Notes under the pieces: model-generated
Database searches by the model: none
Told to the model about the DNA's origin: nothing
The model's input: the letters and a program-made list of their open reading frames with translations, nothing else
Shown here: positions 57,405 to 64,000 of the stretch, piece after piece
How positions within the stretch are numbered: position 1 is the first letter of the stretch
Layout of the letters: each line of letters begins with the position of its first letter
Assembly: GCA_016795245.1 (NCBI GenBank)
Contig: JAEUIA010000075.1
Span: 1-64,000, forward strand
Source: Planctomycetota bacterium
Lineage (GTDB): Bacteria; Planctomycetota; UBA1135; GCA-002686595
Reading direction: 5' to 3'
Length of the DNA: 64,000 nt
Made by a program: the position numbers and the translations under genes

Positions 57405-58426
57405 AACCCGACCAGAAGACGATCAGTGGCCCGCAAAAGGTCGCCGCGTTCTTGTTGAGTCTCGACAAGGATGCAGCCGCTTCCGTGTTGAAGAGCCTCG
57501 ACCCGCGCGTCGTCTCCGAAGTCGCCTCCGCGATGACCGAGCTGGACCCCAAGCTCCAGGATCGCGCGGCCGTCGACGCTTTGTACACGGAACTGTCGCG
57601 CATGTTGCACGCTCCAGCCAAGCCGCGCGCAGCAGCTGACGCTGAACTGACGACGTTGCTCGAGAGTTCACTCGGCAAGGACAAATCCAAGACCGTGCTC
57701 GCCGAGATCCATGCGCGCAGGCGACATGAACGCCCGTTCGCCAACATCGAGAAACAACCTAGCCTGATCATCGGGCGCGCGCTGCGCGAAGAATCCGCCG
57801 CTGTGGCGGCGCTCGTCCTGGCGCACCTCGAGCCCAAGCTCTCCGGCGAGATCCTCTCGATGCTCGATCCCGAAGCGGCGGTGGACGTCGTCAAGCGCAT
57901 GTCTCAGATCGTGCCGCCGGGCTTCGATACCCTCGCCACGGTTGCTGAGTGCGTCGAAGCACGCATGGTCGTCGTTGGTGCGCTCCCCTCTCCGGTCGAA
58001 CCCAAGGAACGCCTCAAGACGATCGCGCAGATGCTGACGCTGTCGCAAAAAGAGGTCGAGAAGGCCGTGCTTGAAGGGTTGGAAGAGACCGACAAGGACA
58101 TGGTCGGCGAAATCCGCGAGTACATGTTCACGTGGGACGATCTGGCGACGCTCGACAAGCGCGCGATGCAGAAGGTGCTGTCGTCCGTAGAGACGCGCGC
58201 GCTGGCCATCGGCTTGAAGGGCAGTCGACCCGAAGTCGAGTCGAACATCATGAACAACCTGTCGACGCGCGTGCGGGCGATGATTGCCGACGAGCGCGAC
58301 CTGGCCGGCGCTTTGCCCATGGTCGAGATCCTCCAATCGCGCGAGGTGATCATGAAGGCCGTGCGCGGCCTCTTGGAGTCGGGCGAGTTGTCGACTTCGA
58401 AGGCTGGTGAAGAGCTTGTCGCCTGA
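57401..58426 (+). CDS. fliG: Flagellar motor switch protein FliG
   Basis: The protein has 341 residues, with N, middle and C domains. The N domain has GPQKVAAFLLSLDKDAAASVLKSLDP. The motif usually EHPQ (FliM binding) reads EKQPS within ANIEKQPSLIIGRAL, a diverged form. The C-terminal torque domain contains IREYMFTWDDLATLDKRAMQKVLSSVE and ends in a typical charged ridge. FliG couples the stator to the MS ring and controls direction. It overlaps fliF by 4 bases and fliH by 20 bases. Confidence 0.93.
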   Translation: MKPDQKTISGPQKVAAFLLSLDKDAAASVLKSLDPRVVSEVASAMTELDPKLQDRAAVDALYTELSRMLHAPAKPRAAADAELTTLLESSLGKDKSKTVLAEIHARRRHERPFANIEKQPSLIIGRALREESAAVAALVLAHLEPKLSGEILSMLDPEAAVDVVKRMSQIVPPGFDTLATVAECVEARMVVVGALPSPVEPKERLKTIAQMLTLSQKEVEKAVLEGLEETDKDMVGEIREYMFTWDDLATLDKRAMQKVLSSVETRALAIGLKGSRPEVESNIMNNLSTRVRAMIADERDLAGALPMVEILQSREVIMKAVRGLLESGELSTSKAGEELVA

Positions 58427-58997
58427 GCCCGACACCTCACGTTCCGGACCCGTGCTGCGCCTTCCCGTCGCTGCTCGGCCGATTGCTGCGCGCGTCTTCG
58501 AGGGCACGCCTTCCGACCTGCTCGAGCGCCGTCGTCGCGACGCACTCGCACAGGAGTTCGAGCGCGGCCGTGCGGAAGGCGAGCGTGCCGCGCTCGCAGG
58601 CGCAGCCGGTGCCTTGGCGAGCGCTGCTGAACAACTCGCGCGTACGGCCGAAGCCCGCAGCGACGAACTGGCGCGCGATGTGACTCGGCTGGCGGTCGAG
58701 ATCGCGCGTGTGTTGCTGCGCAACGAGATCGATGCCGGCCGCTACGACATCGAGCGCATCGTGCGCGAGACTCTTCAAGCCTCCGGCTCCGGCCGCGGCG
58801 CCTGTTCGCTACACCTCAATCCGGCCGACGTGGCGCGCCTGGAAGGCGTCGTGTTCCGTGCCGGCACGACCATCGAACCCGACCCCGAGGTTCCGTCCGG
58901 CGACGTGCACGTGACGACGCAACGCGGATTGCTCGTGCGCGACGTCGAACAGGCGCTGGCTTCGATCGCCGAGCGCTTGGAAGGAGATCAAGCGTGA
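58407..58997 (+). CDS. fliH: Flagellar export ATPase stator FliH
   Basis: The protein has 196 residues from a GTG at 58407, which lies inside the end of fliG. The middle is a helical Ala/Arg/Glu-rich coil (RRRDALAQEFERGRAEGERAALAGAAGALAS) with a GxxxG-like spacing. The C-terminal domain (RLAVEIARVLLRNEIDAGRYDIERIVRETL, CSLHLNPADV) matches FliH/HrpE. FliH dimers bind FliI and regulate its ATPase activity. There is no other in-frame start of note. Confidence 0.88.
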   Translation: MKSLSPEPDTSRSGPVLRLPVAARPIAARVFEGTPSDLLERRRRDALAQEFERGRAEGERAALAGAAGALASAAEQLARTAEARSDELARDVTRLAVEIARVLLRNEIDAGRYDIERIVRETLQASGSGRGACSLHLNPADVARLEGVVFRAGTTIEPDPEVPSGDVHVTTQRGLLVRDVEQALASIAERLEGDQA

Positions 58998-60322
58998 GCG
59001 TCCTCGACCTCGAGCGCTGCTTGAAGCACGTTCACCTCGGCGCACAACCGCTGTTTCGCGGCCGCGTCGACAAGGTGTCCGGCGTCATCGTCGAAGCCGT
59101 CGGCGTGCCCGCTGCGGTCGGTGAGATGTGCCGCATTCGTCGCGGCCAAAACGAAAGCGTCGACGCCGAGGTGGTCGGCTTTCGCGGCTCGACGACCTTG
59201 CTCATGCCGCACGGCGACGTAGTCGGCATCGCGCCGATGCAAGAAGTGACGGCCCTCGGGCGTCCGTTCGTCGTACACGTCGGCGAGGAACTGCTCGGGC
59301 GCACGATCGACGGTTACGGCCTCGCGATCGACGGTGGCGGCGCGATTCACACGCGCGAGACGCGCCCAGTCCGCGGTGGATCTCCTGACCCGCTCGATCG
59401 TCCGCCGATCGACACGCCGATGCAAACCGGCGTGCGCGCCTTGGACGGACTCAACACCCTTGGTCGCGGTCAACGCATCGGGATCTTCGCCGGCTCCGGC
59501 GTAGGCAAGTCGACCTTGCTGGGGCAAATCACGCGCGGCTGCGACGCCGACATCATCGTCGTGGCGCTGGTCGGCGAGCGTGGCCGCGAAGTCGGCGCCT
59601 TCGTGAACGAAGTACTCGACGAGCACACGCGCAAGAAGGCCGTCATGGTCGTGGCGACCAGCGACCGCGCTCCGATCGAGCGTTTCCTCGCGCCGTTCGT
59701 GGCGGTGACCGTCGCCGAGCACTTCCGTGACCAGGGCAAGAACGTCTTGCTCGTCATGGACTCGATCACGCGCTTCGCCGCCGCTTCGCGCGAGATCGGC
59801 CTCGCAGCCGGCGAACCGCCCACAGTGCGCGGATACCCGCCGAGCTTCTTCGCGACCGTTCCCAAGCTCGTCGAACGCATGGGGCGCACGCAGTTGGGCA
59901 GCATTACCGGATTGATCACGGTCCTCTTGGACGGTGACGATCCGAACGAGCCTGTCGCCGACACGTTGCGGGGCTTGCTCGACGGCCACTTGTTCCTGCG
60001 TCGTGAACTCGCTCAAGCCGGGCATTTTCCGGCTATCGATGTGCTGGGAAGCTTGTCGCGATTGATGCCCGCGCTCGTCAGCCCCACCCACTCGGCACGT
60101 GCGTCCACGCTGCGCGGCTGGCTGGCGGCACACCGCGAAGGCCGCGACCTGGTCGAAATCGGCGCATACAAGGCGGGCACCAATCCGCGCCTCGATCAAG
60201 CGCTGGCGCGCATGCCTGTCATGGATGCATTCCTGCGCCAGGGACCACACGAAATGACACCACTGGCTGAGACGATCGAGTTGCTCGGCCTCGTGACCAC
60301 GGCAACGGAGGCCGGTCGATGA
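58994..60322 (+). CDS. fliI: Flagellum-specific export ATPase FliI
   Basis: The protein has 442 residues from a GTG that overlaps fliH by 4 bases. It is an F1-ATPase-beta-like protein with Walker A GIFAGSGVGKSTLLGQI, the GERGREVGAF segment, and Walker B LLVMDSITRFA. The conserved YPPSFFATVPKLVERMG and SLSRLMPALVSPTH regions are present. FliI helps deliver and unfold substrates at the FlhA/B gate. Length is normal. Confidence 0.95.
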   Translation: MSVLDLERCLKHVHLGAQPLFRGRVDKVSGVIVEAVGVPAAVGEMCRIRRGQNESVDAEVVGFRGSTTLLMPHGDVVGIAPMQEVTALGRPFVVHVGEELLGRTIDGYGLAIDGGGAIHTRETRPVRGGSPDPLDRPPIDTPMQTGVRALDGLNTLGRGQRIGIFAGSGVGKSTLLGQITRGCDADIIVVALVGERGREVGAFVNEVLDEHTRKKAVMVVATSDRAPIERFLAPFVAVTVAEHFRDQGKNVLLVMDSITRFAAASREIGLAAGEPPTVRGYPPSFFATVPKLVERMGRTQLGSITGLITVLLDGDDPNEPVADTLRGLLDGHLFLRRELAQAGHFPAIDVLGSLSRLMPALVSPTHSARASTLRGWLAAHREGRDLVEIGAYKAGTNPRLDQALARMPVMDAFLRQGPHEMTPLAETIELLGLVTTATEAGR

Positions 60323-60798
60323 AGAGTTACAAGTTCAAGCTGCAGCGCGTGAAGCGCGTTCGCGCCATCGAAGAGGAGATCGCACGCGCAGCTTTCGCGG
60401 CGGCCGAGTTCGCTGCCCGAGCCGCCGAGGCTCGCGCGGATGAACGCAAGGCCGACATCGCCCGTGCTATCGACGACTTGCGCGGGCTCCAAGCTGCTCC
60501 GACGCTGGCGCCGGCGACGGTCATTTCTTCGCTGGGGCTCGTCGACGATGCGCGTCGTGCCTGGTTTGACGCCTCCGAGGCTGCACGCGAACTGCGTACG
60601 AAGGCGGAGGAACTGCGCGTTGCCTGGCAGGGCCGCAAACGCGATGTCGACGGTTTGGATCGACTGGATGAGCATGCGCGCGCCGCCTATTTCATCGAAC
60701 GAGAGCGCGATGAGGCCCGTGCCATCGATGACAACGCCAGTCAGCGCGACGCCCGCGCTCGCCGCACGAACATGGATCGAATTGGAGAACTCGCATGA
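60319..60798 (+). CDS. fliJ: Flagellar export protein FliJ
   Basis: This 159-residue protein is almost entirely a helical coiled coil rich in Arg, Ala and Glu (YKFKLQRVKRVRAIEEEIARAAFAAAEFAARAAEARADERK). The N-terminal KFKLQRV start is typical of FliJ. FliJ sits in the centre of the FliI ring and links it to FlhA. It overlaps fliI and the following gene by 4 bases each. Confidence 0.85.
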   Translation: MKSYKFKLQRVKRVRAIEEEIARAAFAAAEFAARAAEARADERKADIARAIDDLRGLQAAPTLAPATVISSLGLVDDARRAWFDASEAARELRTKAEELRVAWQGRKRDVDGLDRLDEHARAAYFIERERDEARAIDDNASQRDARARRTNMDRIGELA

Positions 60799-61544
60799 AC
60801 ACCATCGTCAAATCTGCACTGCTCGTCTTCGGAGGAGGAACGCTCTTCGTCGGCTCGTTCGTCGGCGTCGCGCTCATCTCTGGCCGTCCCGCGCACGAGA
60901 TCCCGGTGCTCAAGAACTTCGCCCACAAGCCGGAACCGACCAAGGATCCACACGGAGAGACCGCACACGTCGAACCGCCGGAGCCAGAAATCCCGGCCGC
61001 CAAGCAGGAGGATCCGCAAGGGTCCAAGCAGGCATCGCCTGCGGTCGCGCAAGCCCCTACCGCGGCCAGTGTGCTCGGTGCGTTCGTGATGCCGGCGCCG
61101 TTCAACGGCGACGAACTCGCGCGCATGCAGTCCAAGCTCGCGATCCGTCTCGAAGAGGCCGAGGTCGCGATGGCCGCCGCCAAGGAAAAGCAGCGCGCGG
61201 TGGACGAACGCGAACGCGCCTTGCTCGGCCGTGAAAAGGAGCTTCAGTCGCTCAAACTGGAACTCGACACGCGCTCCAAGGAGCTCAAGATGCGCGAGAT
61301 GGAACTCAATCGCGATCTGGACGCGGGGGCCGCACGTGAAGAGAAGAGCTGGGCTGAACTCGCCCGCTTCTTCCAGGACGGTGAACCTGAGGAGCTGGCA
61401 CAGAAGCTCATCACCTTCGAGCCGGCCAACGCGGCCAAGATCCTGCGCCAGATGGACGATGAACGGGCGATCGCGCTCGTCAACGCCCTGCCGCAGGACC
61501 AGTACAAGACCTTCTTGGATGCCTATCGCAAGAGCGTCAAGTAG
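60795..61544 (+). CDS. MotE-like flagellar protein (MgtE N-terminal-like domain)
   Basis: The protein has 249 residues. An N-terminal TM (about residues 5-28) is followed by a Pro/Glu-rich linker, then a long coiled coil (RLEEAEVAMAAAKEKQRAVDERERALLGREKELQSLK). The C-terminal domain LIRxFEP-like stretch, LAQKLITFEPANAAKILRQMDDERAIALVNALP, is the MgtE_N/FliG-like helical repeat found in MotE. MotE in other bacteria chaperones the stator protein MotC. It stands where fliK/flgD often lie after fliJ, so it may also support rod or stator assembly. Confidence 0.7.
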   Translation: MNTIVKSALLVFGGGTLFVGSFVGVALISGRPAHEIPVLKNFAHKPEPTKDPHGETAHVEPPEPEIPAAKQEDPQGSKQASPAVAQAPTAASVLGAFVMPAPFNGDELARMQSKLAIRLEEAEVAMAAAKEKQRAVDERERALLGREKELQSLKLELDTRSKELKMREMELNRDLDAGAAREEKSWAELARFFQDGEPEELAQKLITFEPANAAKILRQMDDERAIALVNALPQDQYKTFLDAYRKSVK

Positions 61545-61615
61545 GCAGCCCGGCCACGCATCAAGGCCGGAAGCTTTTTCGTCGATAAGAGACCGTCACT
61601 TCTCCCGAGCCGAAC

Positions 61616-62560
61616 GTGCCCACACCGAGCCAAGTCAACGAGGCTGAACTAGAGGCCATCAGCGACCTCGTGCGTCCCCCTGCGGACGACGTGGCGCGGA
61701 TCTCTACGCGCAGCTTCAAAGCCCCGCGCCGCCTGAGCCAGGCGCAGTTCGATGCTTTGGCACGGCGCGTCGACAAGTGTATGGCCGACGCCACGCTGCA
61801 TCTCAGCAGCTGGCTGCGCAGCGCACACCGAGTGCGCGTCACCGACGTCGTCGAGGCGCACGTCGGAGTGCTGATCGAGGGACTGGTCGAGCCCCTGCGC
61901 GTGCTGGCCTTCGACGTCGGTTCGCAGCTAGGTTTCGTCGCGTGGGATCTGGGGGCGATGACGGCGGCGATCGAGACTGCACTTGGGTCCCCGGACCCCA
62001 AGTCAGCTGTAGCGCGGCCGTTGACTCCGTCTGAAGAGCGTGTTCTGACGCAGATGCTGTCTCGTGTCACAGCACTGGTCACCACTTCGCTCGGCGTCGA
62101 AGCCAAGAACTTCCGCGTGATGCGCGAGAAGAAGGAACTGATCCTCGCTGACGACGGCACGGCCTTCGACCCGCAGCGCATCGGCGTGCACCTCGCGCTC
62201 GAGGGCGCGGCCGGCGAAAGCACTTTGCGCATCTACGTCCCCGGCGTGAAGGCGCCCGAGACGGCGAACGGCTCCGCAACAGCCAAGGACACGAAGAAGA
62301 ACAGCATGTCGTCGCAGATGGCGAGCGTCGACGTCGATCTGTGTGCCGAGTTGGGCACCGTCATCATTCCACTGCAGGAGCTGATGAATCTCGAAGTCGG
62401 CGATGTGGTCGTGTTGGAGACCAAGGTCGGCGACATGGTTGCGATCACCGCCGAAGGCGAGGTGCGAGCCCGGGGCGACCTGGGACGCCACGACAACAAG
62501 CTCGCCGTCCGACTGCGCACATTGGAACGAATCGGCTCGAAATCCGGGATTGAGAAGTGA
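61616..62560 (+). CDS. fliM: Flagellar motor switch protein FliM
   Basis: The protein has 314 residues from a GTG at 61616. The N-terminal CheY-binding segment is recognisable but weak (PSQVNEAELEAISDLV). The middle domain (FDALARRVDKCMADATLHLSSWLRSAHRVRVTDVV) and the C-terminal SpoA domain (LCAELGTVIIPLQELMNLEVGDVVVLET) fit FliM. The C-ring protein binds phosphorylated CheY and FliG. It is slightly shorter than the usual 330-340 residues. It is separated from the MotE-like gene by about 70 bases. Confidence 0.88.
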   Translation: MPTPSQVNEAELEAISDLVRPPADDVARISTRSFKAPRRLSQAQFDALARRVDKCMADATLHLSSWLRSAHRVRVTDVVEAHVGVLIEGLVEPLRVLAFDVGSQLGFVAWDLGAMTAAIETALGSPDPKSAVARPLTPSEERVLTQMLSRVTALVTTSLGVEAKNFRVMREKKELILADDGTAFDPQRIGVHLALEGAAGESTLRIYVPGVKAPETANGSATAKDTKKNSMSSQMASVDVDLCAELGTVIIPLQELMNLEVGDVVVLETKVGDMVAITAEGEVRARGDLGRHDNKLAVRLRTLERIGSKSGIEK

Positions 62561-62561
62561 C

Positions 62562-62903
62562 ATGAGCGAGACATCCGTGAATCCGCGATCAAACAGCGAC
62601 ACCAAAGCCGTCCCCCTTCAGGCCCAAGATCTGCCTGCCCTGAATCCGACCAAGGCGCAGGGCGAAGCGATCGGGCTCGACCACCTCATGGACGTGACCG
62701 TTCCGTTGACGGTGGAGCTCGGACGCACGCGCATCTCCATCGCCGGTCTGTCGCAGTTCGCACCCGGATCGCTGGTCACGCTCGAGCGCGAGGCGCACGA
62801 ACCCGTCGATGTGCTCGTCAACGGCAAGCTCGTGGCGAAGGGCGAGGTCGTCACGATCGGATCACGCTACGGCGTGCGAATCACCAGCATGATCTCGGGC
62901 TGA
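62562..62903 (+). CDS. fliN: Flagellar motor switch protein FliN
   Basis: The protein has 113 residues from the ATG at 62562, one base after the fliM stop. A short variable N-terminus precedes the SpoA domain LDHLMDVTVPLTVELGRTRISIAGLSQFAPGSLVTLEREAHEPVDVLVNGKLVAKGEVVTIGSRYGVRITSMIS, the FliN form. FliN rings form the base of the C ring and receive export substrates with FliH. It is the last gene of the plus-strand flagellar operon. Confidence 0.94.
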   Translation: MSETSVNPRSNSDTKAVPLQAQDLPALNPTKAQGEAIGLDHLMDVTVPLTVELGRTRISIAGLSQFAPGSLVTLEREAHEPVDVLVNGKLVAKGEVVTIGSRYGVRITSMISG

Positions 62904-62921
62904 ACGAGCGCACTCTTGCGC

Positions 62922-62958
62922 ACGAGGCCGGGCTCGCAACGCGAACCCGGCCTCGTTT
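62922..62958. terminator. Strong hairpin ending the flagellar operon
   Basis: ACGAGGCCGGG (62922-62932) pairs with CCCGGCCTCGT (62946-62956) around a 13-base loop, followed by TTGT on the plus strand. It lies 19 bases after the fliN stop and is also 3-prime of the convergent partial gene, so it can serve both. Confidence 0.85.
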
Positions 62959-62982
62959 GTCATCCAGGGACCAAGGTCCGTC

Positions 62983-64000
62983 TTAGGGCACCCAAGTCAC
63001 GCTCACGCCGTTCGTCAGGTTGTTGGTCGCCGGAGCGCAGAACAACGCGGCATCGCGATACCAGAGCTGGTAGTGACGCGTATCGCCCGCAGAGGTACCG
63101 CCGGCGATGTGGATCGCCGGGTGCACGCCCGAGGGGAACATCGACATGTTGCCCGACGCGAACACCACGCCCAGTCGCACGATGCCGACCGCGGCGCACA
63201 GCTTTCCGTCACCGAGCACGACACCGGCGGGTGCGATGCCCGAAGACTGGAAGTAGAGGCCCGGGCCGTTCAGCAGGTTCGAGCCGCCGAGCAGGAAGTT
63301 GTCGTTCGCGATGCTCGCGCGGCCGCTGCAGCGCAGGGCGCCGCCGATCAACAGCGAGTTCAAGCAACCCTTGTCGTCGCCGACGATGCTGTGGTTGGCG
63401 CACGGGCAGGCCGTACCGGTCCCGTCGCCCTGACAGATGATGACGCACTGCGGCGGCGCCGGCTGCGTCGGCGGAATCACGACGTGCGTGTGGTTCGGCG
63501 CCATGTGCGGGATCGTCACACGCCGCGCGGACACGCCCGGGATGATGCAGTCCGCACTCTGCTTCACAACACCCGGGAAGAAGTTCGAAGTCGCCGGGAA
63601 TGGCACGAGCGGCGATCCCGGATTGGCGTCGTGGTCGACGAGACCACCCGGCGTGTGAGGCACGCCGATGCCGCCCTCGTCATAGCTCCACGGCGCCTGC
63701 GAGACGTTGAGGATGACCGGCGGAGCCGGATCGATGTTCACGTTGGGCTGCCCGCCGGTTCCACTCACACGATTGAACGCGGCGCGGGTGATCACGGGCA
63801 GCTGAGAATCGAATACACCGCCACTGACCGAAGTGCGGGTGATGGACATCTGGCCCGGCGGCGACGGCTGGAGCGTCGACGCGGCGAATCGCACGTCGTA
63901 GAGCGTCGGGTTCGTACCGCCGTTGAAAGTCACCACGATCGGATTCGTGCTGACGAGGTCGAGTGCGACGAGTTCGATCGGGATGGTGGTCGTACCCGGA
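62983..64000 (-). CDS. Partial planctomycete-type exported protein with GDGTG/CPC motif
   Basis: The reading frame is open from the right window edge to a stop at 62983; the start lies beyond 64000. At least 338 residues are seen. The edge region reads TTTIPIELVALDLVS, then TNPIVVTFNGG. Further on is a cysteine motif, CVIICQGDGTGTACPCAN, of a kind I associate with planctomycete exported proteins. After it the protein ends in a beta-rich domain with GNMSMFPSGVHPAIHIAGGT and a final VTWVP. Its role is unknown; it may be a surface or secreted protein. It converges with the flagellar operon. Confidence 0.75.
   Translation of the reverse strand, partial: PGTTTIPIELVALDLVSTNPIVVTFNGGTNPTLYDVRFAASTLQPSPPGQMSITRTSVSGGVFDSQLPVITRAAFNRVSGTGGQPNVNIDPAPPVILNVSQAPWSYDEGGIGVPHTPGGLVDHDANPGSPLVPFPATSNFFPGVVKQSADCIIPGVSARRVTIPHMAPNHTHVVIPPTQPAPPQCVIICQGDGTGTACPCANHSIVGDDKGCLNSLLIGGALRCSGRASIANDNFLLGGSNLLNGPGLYFQSSGIAPAGVVLGDGKLCAAVGIVRLGVVFASGNMSMFPSGVHPAIHIAGGTSAGDTRHYQLWYRDAALFCAPATNNLTNGVSVTWVP

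Overview
The window is high-GC DNA from a bacterium that is most likely a planctomycete. The grounds are an ECF sigma factor next to a von Willebrand (YfbK-type) protein, a partial secreted protein at the right edge with a GDGTG-x-ACPCAN motif that I associate with planctomycete exported proteins, many small lipoproteins, and a flagellar gene set whose accessory genes match no enterobacterial layout. The lineage is inferred from gene content, not measured. Genes are tightly packed: many have 4-base ATGA or GTGA overlaps, and no gene-free stretch exceeds 300 bases.

Left part (1-33114), mostly housekeeping. In order it holds an ECF sigma/vWA pair (minus), an arginase-family enzyme, a long intergenic inverted repeat, a DUF4870 protein, a PuuD-like glutamine amidotransferase, aroB and carB (plus), hisD (minus), and a minus-strand unit of ECF sigma factor, zinc-finger anti-sigma, Spy/CpxP-like protein, PilM-PilN fusion and PilO-like protein. 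ribBA, a CxxC membrane protein, a HEAT-repeat/cyclophilin lipoprotein, a membrane-anchored trypsin-like protease and purH follow. Next come a thioredoxin-fold gene with an in-frame TGA at its redox motif (a predicted selenoprotein), a sulfatase-fold lipoprotein, prfB with a +1 programmed frameshift, chrA, a HAD hydrolase, a lipoprotein, a membrane protein and an M1 metallopeptidase.

Right part (33339-62903), one large flagellar locus. A flgM-like gene with a sigma-28-type promoter comes first. The minus strand then carries fliO-P-Q-R-flhB-A-F-G, a small membrane protein, fliA and four small or lipoprotein genes, apparently driven from a sigma-54-type promoter in front of fliO. It also carries fliD-fliS-fliT-like and flagellin, both with sigma-28-like promoters. 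The plus strand carries a receiver-less sigma-54 activator, an HATPase, three TM/TPR-type proteins, an FlgS/FlgR-type two-component pair, then flgB-C-fliE-F-G-H-I-J-motE-like-fliM-fliN, ending at a strong hairpin. Together these encode the export gate and ATPase, MS/C ring, proximal rod, filament and cap, and a sigma-54 to FliA/FlgM cascade. Hook, distal rod, hook-filament junction, stator, fliK and flgD genes are not in the window.

The most notable item is the predicted selenocysteine-containing thioredoxin-like protein at 23627-24025 with a candidate bacterial SECIS hairpin. Other points are the prfB recoding site, two long stop-codon-linked inverted repeats, a Glu-to-Gly change at the catalytic EH pair of HisD, and the uncharacterised flagellar-locus genes.
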